Origin: Helicobacter pylori Shi112
GTDB lineage: Bacteria; Campylobacterota; Campylobacteria; Campylobacterales; Helicobacteraceae
DNA length: 64,000 bases
Assembly (NCBI RefSeq): GCF_000277405.1
Contig: NC_017741.1
Coordinates: forward strand, 1,599,457 to 1,663,456
Direction of reading: 5' to 3'
The notes below the pieces were generated by a model. It was not told the origin of the DNA. It worked only from the letters and a program-made list of their open reading frames with translations, and did not search any database. The position numbers were made by a program, and so were the translations under genes. Of the stretch, positions 54,583-63,757 are shown in pieces. The first letter of the stretch is position 1; every line of letters begins with the position of its first letter.

Positions 54583-55230
54583 ATGATTTCTCAAATGCTC
54601 ATTCAAGCCACGCTAGAAACGCTTTATATGGTGTTTGTGGCGAGCTTTTTGGCGGTTGTTTTTGGCTTACCTTTGGGGGTTTTATTGTTAGTGAGTAAAA
54701 AAGGGCATTTGTTAAACAAACCCCTTTTGCATAAAATTTTAGACACTTCTATCAACATGACTCGCTCTTTCCCTTTTATCATCCTCATTATTTTGCTCCT
54801 GCCTTTATCGCGCTTTTTGATTGGCACAAGCATTGGCTCTAGCGCAAGCATTATCCCGCTAGCCATTTCAGCCATTCCTTTTGTTGCAAAGCTTTTTGAA
54901 AATTCTTTAATGGAAGTAGAGCATGGCAAGATTGAAACCACTTTAAGTTTGGGAGCGTCTAATTTGGAAGTCGTTAAAATGATGCTTTTAGAGAGCCTGC
55001 CCTCTTTAGCGAATAATATCACCATCACCTTAATTTCTTTAATAGGCTATTCGGCTATGGCAGGAGCGTTAGGGGCTGGGGGCTTGGGGGATTTAGCCAT
55101 TAGGATTGGCTATCAAAGTTATAGGGGCGATGTGCTTTTTTATGCGGTGGTTGTGATTATTGTTTTAGTGCAAATCATTCAAAGCGTGGGGGATTATGTG
55201 GTGAAACGCCTAAGAAAGCATAAGTATTAG
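54583..55230 (+). CDS. metI: Methionine ABC transporter permease MetI
   Basis: 215 residues with five membrane segments and the EAA loop (LSLGASNLEVVKMMLLESLPS). It starts 1 bp after metN. Ends before a 188-bp gap with no clear gene. Confidence 0.95.
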   Translation: MISQMLIQATLETLYMVFVASFLAVVFGLPLGVLLLVSKKGHLLNKPLLHKILDTSINMTRSFPFIILIILLLPLSRFLIGTSIGSSASIIPLAISAIPFVAKLFENSLMEVEHGKIETTLSLGASNLEVVKMMLLESLPSLANNITITLISLIGYSAMAGALGAGGLGDLAIRIGYQSYRGDVLFYAVVVIIVLVQIIQSVGDYVVKRLRKHKY

Positions 55231-55418
55231 GGATTTGGTTCTCATCAAATACAAATATTCAAAGCCAACTTTAATACGCTTTGGTTGATGGGGTTTTTTT
55301 AAGCTTTGTTTATGGCGAAACTCAATCCTCTAAGAACGCTTTTAAAAGGTTATCGCTCAAACTGAATTGGAGCTTTTTACGATGAATATTCAATTAAATC
55401 CTCATGCAAAAATTGGCT

Positions 55419-55850
55419 TTATTTTGCGCCGTTGATAAATTTATCCATCTGTTTTTCTAAGTCTATGATTTGCGTTATCGCTCCTTCTAAAATTTCAAAA
55501 TTTTTAGCGTTTTTTGGGGTAATGCATGCAAGCTTGTTGGAAGTTTTTTCTAACGATTGGATGTTTTTAAGCAAGGTTTTTAAAACTTCTACGCTTTTAA
55601 AATCCTTCTCAAAATAATCATCAAATTGCTGTTCTGTTTGAGACAAATTCTCTAAAAAAGCGCTTTGAAGGCGTATTTGGGTGCGATCATGCCCGGTTTT
55701 AACACATGTTTTATAGGTTTCATCGATCATAATAAAAGCGTCTTTGGCTTTCAAAAAAGCCTTTGAAAGTTCAGCGATGATTTCATAATGTTCGCCTTGC
55801 GCTCTTAAAAACCCTAAAAAAAGCAAAATGAGTAATAACTTTTTTAGCAC
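55419..55850 (-). CDS. Small periplasmic hypothetical protein
   Basis: 143 residues from a GTG at 55850 with AAGGGATAAA upstream. A signal peptide (LLLILLFLGFLRAQG) is followed by an all-helical mature protein with two cysteines (KTCVKTG and KLACITP) that could form a disulfide. No family is recognised. It lies 9 bp after the lpxF-like gene, so it is probably co-transcribed with it. Confidence 0.7.
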   Translation of the reverse strand: MLKKLLLILLFLGFLRAQGEHYEIIAELSKAFLKAKDAFIMIDETYKTCVKTGHDRTQIRLQSAFLENLSQTEQQFDDYFEKDFKSVEVLKTLLKNIQSLEKTSNKLACITPKNAKNFEILEGAITQIIDLEKQMDKFINGAK

Positions 55851-55859
55851 TTTATCCCT

Positions 55860-56456
55860 TTACCATTGATAAGAAAAGCTCACCCCATAGCGGCTACTGC
55901 CCTTAAAATCGCTAGAGATTTCAGGATAGAGCATCCATTGTTTGGGTTTGTAGCGTGAAGTGAATAAATAAGCAAACCCCCATGCGATAAGGCTGCCGAT
56001 CGTAACTTGCAAGATCGTGTGTTTTCCTGCCACCACTCTGCTGGCATCAGTGAGGATTGCAAGAGCGATCACAGGAAGAGCCGGTTTCCACCCATAGCGG
56101 TAATACACAAACCCAGCCGCGCTAAACACCCCCCCAGCATGCCCGCTTGGCATGCCTCTCCAAGAATTGCAGCATGGGCGTTTAGCAAATTCCACTCTAG
56201 CCCCATCTTTATGGGCGGTGCTAAAAGCTCCTTTAAGGCCATAAATCACTCCTTGAGTAACCAATGTGCCGACCGCTAATTCCCCTAAACCTCTATAATC
56301 GCGCATCGCCAAACTGACCGTGCCTACAAAAATAGGCAAAAACCTAAGCACATCGCCGATCTCTTCTAAAATGTATGCCCCCTCATTGATCGGCTCACTC
56401 CTTAAAGGATAGACCCATAAAAGTAGGCTCAAAAAAAGACCTTTGAGTTTTTTCAT
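55860..56456 (-). CDS. lpxF: PAP2-family lipid A 4'-phosphatase LpxF
   Basis: 198 residues from the ATG at 56456, which shares one base with the wecA stop. The PAP2 triad is visible: KRP (EFAKRPCCNS), PSGH (GMPSGHAGGVF) and SRxxxxxH (SRVVAGKH). N-terminal signal or anchor. In H. pylori the LpxF acting on lipid A 4'-phosphate is, as I recall, encoded beside wecA, which fits. It reduces surface charge and gives polymyxin resistance. Confidence 0.85.
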   Translation of the reverse strand: MKKLKGLFLSLLLWVYPLRSEPINEGAYILEEIGDVLRFLPIFVGTVSLAMRDYRGLGELAVGTLVTQGVIYGLKGAFSTAHKDGARVEFAKRPCCNSWRGMPSGHAGGVFSAAGFVYYRYGWKPALPVIALAILTDASRVVAGKHTILQVTIGSLIAWGFAYLFTSRYKPKQWMLYPEISSDFKGSSRYGVSFSYQW

Positions 56457-57463
56457 TAAAACGCTCGCTTTTCTAAAGCATAAACCCGCCTGTTCAAATA
56501 AGCATAGCCTATTAAATAGCATGCGATAAAGACTAAGCTAATAACCATGAGCGCGTAAGCATCCAAGCGAAAAAAGACGCTTAAAAAAATAAAAGGCAGG
56601 TTGCACAGAATAAGGATAAACGCGCATAGAGAATTGGGGTAACCCAAAGAGCGCCGTTGCAAGAATTGGAATAAAAGGGTGTGCAAATGCAAATTATCCG
56701 GCATGGTGGCTTTTTGGCGTTTTATTTTGCGCCTAAGGATACTAAAAAGCACCTCTATAACCGGATAAAGCATTAAATTGAGCCCAAAAAACACGCTGAT
56801 TTTTTGCTCTAAACTCAAATTCAAAAGGGAAATCCCGCACACCAAACCCAAAAAATACGCCCCCCCATCGCCTAAAAAAATCTTTCCTAAAGGGAAATTT
56901 AACACCATAAACCCAAGCACCATGTAAGCCAGCAAACAAGACAAATTGCTAGGGTCTATATAATGAATGACTAAAAGCGCAATCGCGCAAATCCCTGACG
57001 CAAGCCCGTTAAACCCATCAATAATATTAATAGCGTTGCTGATGCCCACTAGCATAAAAATTGCGAATAAAAAAGCGATAAAATAAGGCAAGCTAAAGAG
57101 GGGCGAAAAATCGCTCACCACTAAAGGCGTTGATGAGATGATGCAAACAACCCCTACAGCTTGCAAAATAAGGCGTATTTTGGGGCTGAGTGAAAGGTTA
57201 ATATCTTCTAAAAAACCGCTTAAAAAAACTAACAACAGCCCCAAAAAAACAAAAAACCCCTTAAAAGGCGTCTCAAAAGACTCAAAAAGATAAGCTAACA
57301 CAAAAGAAAGAAAGATCCCAAGCCCCCCGGCTCGTGGGGTTCTTGCATGATGAAAGCCTTGTATTTTATTAGCGTTATCCACAAAGAGCGTGGATTTTTT
57401 AGACCACAAAACAATCAAAGAGCAAATGAAGAGACTGGTTAGAAAATATAGCACCCACAACAC
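56456..57463 (-). CDS. wecA: UDP-GlcNAc:undecaprenyl-phosphate GlcNAc-1-phosphate transferase WecA-like
   Basis: 335 residues, about ten membrane segments. MraY/WecA motifs: TPRAGGLGIFLSF, INIIDGFNGLASGIC (D in the NIIDG motif), GDGGAYFLG and a MPDNLHLHTLLFQ cytoplasmic His motif. It begins O-antigen assembly. The start is a GTG at 57463 with a weak ribosome binding site. Confidence 0.9.
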   Translation of the reverse strand: MLWVLYFLTSLFICSLIVLWSKKSTLFVDNANKIQGFHHARTPRAGGLGIFLSFVLAYLFESFETPFKGFFVFLGLLLVFLSGFLEDINLSLSPKIRLILQAVGVVCIISSTPLVVSDFSPLFSLPYFIAFLFAIFMLVGISNAINIIDGFNGLASGICAIALLVIHYIDPSNLSCLLAYMVLGFMVLNFPLGKIFLGDGGAYFLGLVCGISLLNLSLEQKISVFFGLNLMLYPVIEVLFSILRRKIKRQKATMPDNLHLHTLLFQFLQRRSLGYPNSLCAFILILCNLPFIFLSVFFRLDAYALMVISLVFIACYLIGYAYLNRRVYALEKRAF

Positions 57464-57555
57464 TTTTTATTGGATTTAATTGGCATTTTGTTTTGGGTAT
57501 TATAGCAAAAGATAGCTTGATGATAAAATCTTATAGGTATAAGAGGTGGGTTTTA

Positions 57556-57564
57556 TGTTACAAT
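57556..57564 (+). promoter_or_regulatory. pdxJ promoter, extended -10
   Basis: TG-T-TACAAT, 35 bp before the pdxJ ATG. Confidence 0.55.
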
Positions 57565-57598
57565 TTCAAAAATCATTATTATAAAATAAAGGATAGTC

Positions 57599-58387
57599 AT
57601 GCGTTTTGGATTGAATATTGATCACATTGTTACTTTAAGAGAGATAAGAAAAACTTATGAGCCTGAGATTTTAGAAGCCCTATTCATCGCTAAAAACACC
57701 CATAAAGTGGATTTAATCACCATCCATTTGAGAGAAGACAAACGGCACATTCAAAATGAAGATGTTTTGAGGCTGCTTGAAATAAGCCCTTTGCCTATCA
57801 ATATTGAATGCTCTATTAATGCTGGAATCACTGATTTTTTATGCTCTTTGAAAAATAAGCCGAGTAAGGTTACAATCGTGCCTGAAAACAGAAATGAGGT
57901 TACGACAGAGGGGGGGTTGGATTGCTCATTAAAGGGTTTAGGAGAGGTTATTAGAGCGTATCACAATAAAGGCGTTGAAGTGTCTTTGTTTATTGATCCT
58001 TTAAAAGACTCTCTGCATTTTGCAAGGGAGCATCAAGTCAAACAAGTGGAGTTCCACACTGGGGTGTATGCGAATTTGCACAACGCTCTATATTCTAACG
58101 CTAACAACCAAATCCATGCCATTAGCGCGCTCAAAGACAAAAGCCCTAAAGAATTGAAAGAAGAATTGCACAACGCCTTTTTGCAATTAAGAAGAATGAG
58201 TAAAGAAGCGTTTTTTATGGGTATCACGGCGTGCGCGGGGCATGGGTTGAATTATTCTAATGTGAAAGAATTGTTAAAAATCCCCTCTTTAAGAGAGCTT
58301 AATATCGGTCATAGCGTGATTTCAAAAGCGGTTTTAGTGGGATTAGAAAAAGCGATTTTAGAAATGGCGCAACTCATCAAGCGATAA
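57599..58387 (+). CDS. pdxJ: Pyridoxine 5'-phosphate synthase PdxJ
   Basis: 262 residues. Motifs RFGLNIDHIVTLREIR, DLITIHLREDKRHI, INIECSINAGI and TACAGHGLNYSNV. It condenses deoxyxylulose 5-phosphate with the PdxA product. Followed by pdxA after 1 bp. In Campylobacterota this pair also affects flagellin glycosylation. Confidence 0.95.
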   Translation: MRFGLNIDHIVTLREIRKTYEPEILEALFIAKNTHKVDLITIHLREDKRHIQNEDVLRLLEISPLPINIECSINAGITDFLCSLKNKPSKVTIVPENRNEVTTEGGLDCSLKGLGEVIRAYHNKGVEVSLFIDPLKDSLHFAREHQVKQVEFHTGVYANLHNALYSNANNQIHAISALKDKSPKELKEELHNAFLQLRRMSKEAFFMGITACAGHGLNYSNVKELLKIPSLRELNIGHSVISKAVLVGLEKAILEMAQLIKR

Positions 58388-58388
58388 A

Positions 58389-59312
58389 ATGGTTAAAAAG
58401 AAAATTGCGATCAGTTGTGGGGATATTCAAGGCGTAGGCTTAGAATTGATTTTAAAAAGCCATAAGGAAGTGAGCACGCTGTGTGAGCCGTTGTATCTCA
58501 TTGATAGCGAACTTTTAGAGCGGGCCAATCAATTGCTTAATAACGCTTATGAAACTAAAACGCTTAACACGCTCGCTATTGATGCCCCCTTACCCTTATT
58601 AAACTCTAGCACGATAGGCAAAGTCAGCGCTCAAAGCGGGGCGTATAGTTTTGAGAGTTTTAAAAAGGCTTGCGAGTTAGCGGATGATAAAGAAGTGGAT
58701 GGCATTTGCACTTTGCCTATCAACAAACTCGCATGGCAACAAGCTCAAATCCCTTTTGTGGGGCATACCGATTTTTTAAAGCAACGCTATAAAGATCATC
58801 AAATCATCATGATGCTTGGGTGTTTTAAGCTCTTTGTGGGGCTATTTAGCGACCATGTGCCTTTAGGGGCGGTTTCTCAACTCATTCAAGTGGGAGCGTT
58901 AGTTCGGTTTTTGTTAGCGTTTCAAAAAAGCACTCAAGCTAAAATTATTCAAGTGTGTGGTTTTAACCCCCATGCGGGCGAAGAGGGTTTGTTCGGGAAA
59001 GAAGATGAAAAGATTTTAAAAGCCATTCAAAAGAGCAACCAAACGCTGGGCTTTGAATGCTTTTTAGGGCCTTTGCCCGCTGATAGCGCTTTTGCCCCCA
59101 ATAAGCGCAAAATAACCCCTTTTTATGTGAGCATGAGCCATGATGTGGGGTTAGCCCCTTTAAAAGCGCTCTATTTTGATGAAAGCATTAATGTGAGTTT
59201 GAACGCCCCCATTTTACGCGTTTCCACTGACCACGGCACAGCGTTTGATATCGCTTATCAAAACAAAGCGAACAACAAAAGCTATGTGAATGCGATCAAA
59301 TATTTGGCTTAA
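58389..59312 (+). CDS. pdxA: 4-hydroxythreonine-4-phosphate dehydrogenase PdxA
   Basis: 307 residues. ISCGDIQGVGLELILK start, GHTDFLKQRY, FNPHAGEEGLFGKED and STDHGTAFDIAY. The His residues for zinc are present. Oxidises 4-phosphohydroxy-threonine for vitamin B6. Confidence 0.95.
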   Translation: MVKKKIAISCGDIQGVGLELILKSHKEVSTLCEPLYLIDSELLERANQLLNNAYETKTLNTLAIDAPLPLLNSSTIGKVSAQSGAYSFESFKKACELADDKEVDGICTLPINKLAWQQAQIPFVGHTDFLKQRYKDHQIIMMLGCFKLFVGLFSDHVPLGAVSQLIQVGALVRFLLAFQKSTQAKIIQVCGFNPHAGEEGLFGKEDEKILKAIQKSNQTLGFECFLGPLPADSAFAPNKRKITPFYVSMSHDVGLAPLKALYFDESINVSLNAPILRVSTDHGTAFDIAYQNKANNKSYVNAIKYLA

Positions 59313-59338
59313 AGATTTTAAAATCCAAGCCAACAAAG

Positions 59339-59344
59339 TATAAT
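59339..59344 (+). promoter_or_regulatory. tsaD promoter -10
   Basis: A perfect TATAAT, 31 bp before tsaD and after the pdxA stop. Confidence 0.5.
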
Positions 59345-59375
59345 TCAAGCAAAAACACCACCCAAAGATAAAGAC

Positions 59376-60398
59376 ATGATTTTAAGCATTGAAAGTTCTT
59401 GCGATGACAGCTCTTTAGCCCTTACAAGAATAAAGGACGCCAAGCTCATCGCTCATTTTAAAATCTCTCAAGAAAAGCACCACAGCTCTTATGGGGGCGT
59501 TGTGCCTGAGCTTGCATCGCGCTTGCATGCTGAGAATTTGCCGCTCTTATTAGAACGCATCAAAATCAGCTTGAATAAGGATTTTTCTAAAATTAAAGCC
59601 ATCGCTATCACTAATCAGCCAGGTTTGAGCGTTACCTTAATAGAAGGTTTGATGATGGCAAAAGCCTTGAGCTTGTCTTTGAATTTACCCTTAATTTTAG
59701 AAGACCATTTGAGAGGGCATGTGTATTCGCTTTTTATCAATGAAAAACAAACCTGCATGCCTTTAAGCGCACTCTTAGTTTCTGGGGGGCATTCTTTGAT
59801 TTTAGAGGCTAGAGATTATGAAGACATTAAAATCGTTGCCACGAGTTTAGACGATAGCTTTGGAGAGAGTTTTGACAAGGTTTCCAAAATGCTTGATTTA
59901 GGCTATCCAGGAGGCCCCATAGTGGAAAAATTAGCCCTTGATTATGTGCATCAAAACGAGCCTTTAATGTTTCCTATCCCTTTAAAAAACAGCCCGAATC
60001 TGGCTTTTAGTTTTTCAGGTTTAAAAAATGCGGTGCGTTTGGAGGTTGAAAAAAACGCCTCCAACTTGAATGAAGCGATCAAACAAAAGATTAGCTATCA
60101 TTTTCAAAGTGCAGCCATTGAGCATCTAATCCAACAGACTAAACGCTATTTTAAAATCAAACGCCCTAAAATTTTTGGCATTGTGGGGGGAGCGAGCCAG
60201 AATCTGGCTTTAAGGAAGGCGTTTGAAAATTTGTGCGATGAGTTTGATTGCAAGCTTGTTTTAGCCCCTTTAGAATTTTGCAGCGATAATGCCGCCATGA
60301 TAGGGCGATCCAGCCTAGAAGCTTATCAAAAAAAACGCTTTGTCCCTTTAGAAAAGGCCAACATTTCGCCAAGAACGCTCTTAAAAAGTTTTGAGTGA
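59376..60398 (+). CDS. tsaD: tRNA N6-threonylcarbamoyladenosine transferase TsaD (Gcp)
   Basis: 340 residues. Kae1/TsaD motifs: SIESSCDDSSLAL, EKHHSSYGGVVPELASRLH (metal His pair nearby), LEDHLRGHVYSLF, and DNAAMIGRSSLEA. Modifies A37 of ANN-reading tRNAs. Confidence 0.95.
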   Translation: MILSIESSCDDSSLALTRIKDAKLIAHFKISQEKHHSSYGGVVPELASRLHAENLPLLLERIKISLNKDFSKIKAIAITNQPGLSVTLIEGLMMAKALSLSLNLPLILEDHLRGHVYSLFINEKQTCMPLSALLVSGGHSLILEARDYEDIKIVATSLDDSFGESFDKVSKMLDLGYPGGPIVEKLALDYVHQNEPLMFPIPLKNSPNLAFSFSGLKNAVRLEVEKNASNLNEAIKQKISYHFQSAAIEHLIQQTKRYFKIKRPKIFGIVGGASQNLALRKAFENLCDEFDCKLVLAPLEFCSDNAAMIGRSSLEAYQKKRFVPLEKANISPRTLLKSFE

Positions 60399-60532
60399 AT
60401 GGGTGTGAAAAGAAAGCGCATAATAAAACGCCCTAAAATTTAAGCGTCAAATATCGGTTATTTTGAGGTAAGAGCTTAAAAAATAAGGCATTAAAACAAC
60501 GCTTCAATTTTAGTCAAATTTAATCTTATTTT

Positions 60533-60541
60533 TGTTAGAAT
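60533..60541 (+). promoter_or_regulatory. flgG promoter, extended -10
   Basis: TG-T-TAGAAT, 35 bp before the flgG ATG. No sigma-54 GG-N10-GC motif was seen here. Confidence 0.5.
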
Positions 60542-60576
60542 CTCGGGTGATTAAGTTTTAGTTTAAAGGGAAAATC

Positions 60577-61365
60577 ATGCTCCGCTCTCTCTATAGCGCC
60601 ACTTCAGGGATGCTCGCCCAACAAACGCACATTGACACCACTTCAAACAACATCGCCAATGTCAATACCACCGGGTTTAAAAAATCTCGCGCGGATTTTA
60701 ACGATTTGTTTTACCAAGCGATGCAATACGCTGGCACCAACACAAGCAACACGACTCTATCGCCTGATGGCATGGAAGTGGGCTTGGGCGTGCGCCCTAG
60801 CGCGATCACTAAAATGTTTTCGCAAGGCAGCCCTAAAGAAACGGAAAATAATTTAGATGTCGCCATTACGGGTAAAGGCTTTTTTCAAGTCCAGTTGCCT
60901 GATGGCACCACCGCTTATACAAGAAGCGGGAATTTTAAGCTAGACGAACAGGGCAATCTTGTAACGAGCGAGGGCTATCTTTTGATCCCTCAAATCACTT
61001 TACCTGAAGACACCACGCAAGTGAATATCGGTGTGGATGGCACGGTGAGCGTGACTCAAGGCTTGCAAACGACTTCTAATGTGATCGGGCAAATCACGCT
61101 GGCTAATTTTGTCAATCCGGCGGGGCTTCACTCTATGGGGGATAATTTGTTTTCAATCACCAACGCTAGCGGCGAGGCGATTGTGGGCAACCCAGATTCT
61201 CAAGGATTGGGCAAGTTAAGGCAAGGCTTTTTGGAATTGAGCAATGTGAGATTGGTAGAAGAAATGACGGATCTAATCACCGCTCAAAGGGCTTATGAAG
61301 CCAATTCTAAAAGCATTCAAACCGCTGATGCCATGCTCCAGACGGTCAATTCCCTCAAACGATAA
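60577..61365 (+). CDS. flgG: Flagellar distal rod protein FlgG
   Basis: 262 residues. Rod N-terminus (LRSLYSATSGMLAQQTHIDT, SNNIANVNTTGFKKSRADF), central GKGFFQVQLPDGTTAYTRSGNFK and the C-terminal EMTDLITAQRAYEANSKSIQTADAML. It converges on the UPF0174 gene. Confidence 0.97.
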   Translation: MLRSLYSATSGMLAQQTHIDTTSNNIANVNTTGFKKSRADFNDLFYQAMQYAGTNTSNTTLSPDGMEVGLGVRPSAITKMFSQGSPKETENNLDVAITGKGFFQVQLPDGTTAYTRSGNFKLDEQGNLVTSEGYLLIPQITLPEDTTQVNIGVDGTVSVTQGLQTTSNVIGQITLANFVNPAGLHSMGDNLFSITNASGEAIVGNPDSQGLGKLRQGFLELSNVRLVEEMTDLITAQRAYEANSKSIQTADAMLQTVNSLKR

Positions 61366-61408
61366 AGGGGATTTCACTCTCCTTAACACTCTTTGGCTTT
61401 TCGCTTCT

Positions 61409-62417
61409 TTATTGTTTTTCTTTATTATTTTTGTGTTTGGGGTGGTTTTGCACTTTAGAGTGGCTGTTACTCTTTTTGTGGTTCTTGGAGTTGGGATTTT
61501 TGGCGTCAATTTTTTGGATAGTGCTTGGCTGGTTGTTGCTTGCGTTGTTGCTTGGTTGGTGTTCTCTTTTGATGAAGAAAACAGCTAAAATAGCTAGACT
61601 AATAAGAAAAATGATAGTTAGATACCACATTTTCTTAGTTTTATTTGCTTTCTGTTTTGCTTCTTGTTCTGCTTTTAATTTTGCTTCTTGTTCTGCTTTC
61701 AGTTTTTTCCGTAAGGCGGCAATCACAAAGCATGCCGGCACGGTTACCCTATAAGCCGGTCCTGCAAGACTAACGCTCACTAACGCGCCTGTAATGGCCC
61801 AACCAATAGGGCCAGCTAAAATGCCCAGAGTTTTTGTGAGCACCATCTTACCTGCTACAGCCTTTAAACCACCCCCCTAAAGTTTTGCCTGCCACTGCGT
61901 TTGCGATGCTCGTGGTCAATTGATAGGCGTGAAAATCATCTGTTTTGAGCAAACCCAGAAAGGCTGTGCTCAAGGCTTGTTTGCTTAAACTATCTATGTT
62001 TTTTATATCTAACTCACGGCCAACTTCCCTCTTTTCTTCATCGCTCATTTCTTCTAAGCTTTTCTCCAAGATCTTAGCAAGCATGTTTTGCTCAATCAAA
62101 GAGGTTTCAGATTTTTCATTATAATTAACTTTTAAATGATCGCACACATCGCACAAAATTTTTTTGTATAAAACCCCTTCGCCTCTAAACAAATTCGCAA
62201 AACTATTGCTCCCATAGTATTGCAACTCTTCAGCGATCCTTTCTGTGTATTGAGCATAATTGTCGCCATGTTTTTTGTATTCTTCTGAATATGTTAAGTA
62301 TTCATTAACTCTTTTTTGACCATCTTCGGCATAAACAAGCACATCAAACAAATCTTTCAAATCGCTAGAGCTTAATCGCTTTAAAAATTCCAAATCGCTA
62401 TCGTATTTGTATGCCAT
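61409..62417 (-). pseudogene. UPF0174 (YaaW-like) paralog with a G6 frameshift
   Basis: From 62417 the frame matches the intact paralog at 62996-63757 closely ([30 protein letters not shown]) to KTLGG, and then stops at 61848. A second frame (61846-61409) resumes the homology: [18 protein letters not shown] matches [17 protein letters not shown]. Removing one G of the G6 run (C6 at 61872-61877) restores a 335-residue protein. Compared with the paralog it has an extra tail with two copies of KLKAEQEA, a membrane segment (WYLTIIFLISLAILAVFF) and an Asn/Lys/Ser/His-rich end. Function of the family is unknown. Confidence 0.75.
61655..61702. repeat. 24-bp tandem repeat, two units
   Basis: Units at 61655-61678 and 61679-61702 encode the KLKAEQEA repeats on the minus strand. 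Being a multiple of three, changes in number would not shift the frame. Confidence 0.8.
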
Positions 62418-62770
62418 GCAATTCCTTTAATTTTACTTCTACCGCTCGCTCAAATCCCACCAACCCCCTTTTTAGTGAAGTGATTAGTGATTATAGCATC
62501 ATTTTTTAAAACCATTTTAACGCCCTAAAAGGCTTAAACACACCCGCTAACTGCGCATAAAGATAGCGCTACAGATGCTAATGAGCTCTATTTAGTTTTA
62601 CAACCAAAGAACGATGGTAATGATTAAAATATTTTGACACGCTTATCATTTTAAGATAGGATAAATCTGATTTGAAAGTAGGAAACTATTGATTTCTTCT
62701 TTAGGTATAACTTAATGAAACGCTACTTTGATTTTTGGCACAAAAACCCCCTCCTTTAACCCTCTAACCC
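62418..62770. other. Intergenic stretch upstream of the frameshifted UPF0174 gene
   Basis: About 350 bp of AT-rich sequence. I see no convincing gene. A 14-codon plus-strand frame near 62715 (MKRYFDFWHK) follows a TATAAC box but is too short to support. Confidence 0.4.
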
Positions 62771-62911
62771 TTACTTTTTGTCGTTTTTATGCTCGTGGTT
62801 AGCGTTGCATTGATTAGCTTGGTTTTGGCTATTTTTTTGACAACTTTCGTTGTTTTGATTTTTAGCATCACCTTTTTGATTGTGGTGTTGATTGCTGCAA
62901 CTGTTACTCAT
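62771..62911 (-). CDS. 46-residue Cys/His/Asn/Gln-rich small protein
   Basis: Too short for usual gene finding. Starts ATG at 62911 behind AAGGGAGACAAA. The product MSNSCSNQHHNQKGDAKNQ...NANHEHKNDKK has 3 Cys, 4 His, many Asn and Gln and almost no hydrophobic residues. This composition recalls the metal-binding Hpn-type proteins of H. pylori but is not the same sequence. Metal binding is inference. It is read after a hairpin with a U run (62929-62960). Confidence 0.6.
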   Translation of the reverse strand: MSNSCSNQHHNQKGDAKNQNNESCQKNSQNQANQCNANHEHKNDKK

Positions 62912-62928
62912 TTTGTCTCCCTTAAATT

Positions 62929-62960
62929 AAAATAAAAACTAGATGCATTTTCGCATCTAG
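62929..62960 (-). terminator. Terminator-like hairpin between UPF0174 gene and the 46-aa ORF
   Basis: On the minus strand CTAGATGC-GAAAAT-GCATCTAG then TTTTTATTTT: an 8-bp perfect stem and U run. It can end UPF0174 transcripts. It may also sit in the leader of the small ORF, because a -10-like TAGAAT (complement of 62967-62972) predicts a start near 62960. Confidence 0.75.
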
Positions 62961-62995
62961 GTCTCCATTCTATACCTTTTTCCCTAAAAAAAAGC

Positions 62996-63757
62996 TTAAA
63001 TGGATTCTATTTGCAACGACTTCTTATCTTCACTGGCTTGCTGTGTTTTTAAGCGTAAAGTGGCAACCACAATGCATGCCGGTATGGTTACCCTATAAGC
63101 CGGCCCTGCAATATCAATCGCTGTCCATACGCCTGTAATGATCCAGCCAACAGGGCCTGTTAAAAAGCTCAGAGTTCTTGTAAGCACCTGATTGCCCGCA
63201 AGCGATAAACCACGCCCTAGAATGGTTTTTGCGACCGCATTCGCAACAATGACGGCTAATTGATAAGATTTAAAGCCTCCCATTTTAAACAGCGTTAAAG
63301 TCGCTGCGCTTAAGGCTTGTCTGTTTAAATTGTCCGTGTTTTTTATGGACAATTCATCGCACATTTCTTTCACTTCTTCATCGTCCATTTCTTCCAAACT
63401 TCTTTCTAAGATTTTAGAAAGCATGTTTTGTTCAATTAAAGTCGTTTCGGTTTTCTTGTTGTAATTGACCTTTAACTTATCGCACACATCGCATAGGATC
63501 TCTTTATATAAGACTCCTTCGCCTTTAATGAAGCTCGCAAAACTATTGCTCCCATAGTATTGCAACTCTTCAGCGATTCTTTCTGCGTATTTAGCGTAAT
63601 CGTCGCCATGCCTTTTGTATTCTATTGAGCTTGTCAGTTTTTCATTGTGCCTTTTTTCGCCGTCTTTACCAAAAACAAGCACCTCAAACAAATCCAACAA
63701 ATCGCTAGATTCCAATTGCTTTAAAAATTCCAAATCTCTATCATATTTGTATGCCAT
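62996..63757 (-). CDS. UPF0174 (YaaW-like) protein, intact copy
   Basis: 253 residues. A helical N-terminal half ([20 protein letters not shown]) is followed by a C-terminal region with two hydrophobic segments ([35 protein letters not shown]) that could be membrane hairpins. Its paralog lies just downstream, with a small ORF in between. The family has no established function to my knowledge. Confidence 0.8.
   Translation of the reverse strand: MAYKYDRDLEFLKQLESSDLLDLFEVLVFGKDGEKRHNEKLTSSIEYKRHGDDYAKYAERIAEELQYYGSNSFASFIKGEGVLYKEILCDVCDKLKVNYNKKTETTLIEQNMLSKILERSLEEMDDEEVKEMCDELSIKNTDNLNRQALSAATLTLFKMGGFKSYQLAVIVANAVAKTILGRGLSLAGNQVLTRTLSFLTGPVGWIITGVWTAIDIAGPAYRVTIPACIVVATLRLKTQQASEDKKSLQIESI

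Noticed and set aside
55231..55418. Short minus-strand frame ending LQFSLSDNLLKAFLED between metI and the periplasmic hypothetical
   Set aside because: Only 23 codons after an upstream stop and a TTG start. No ribosome binding site that I can support.
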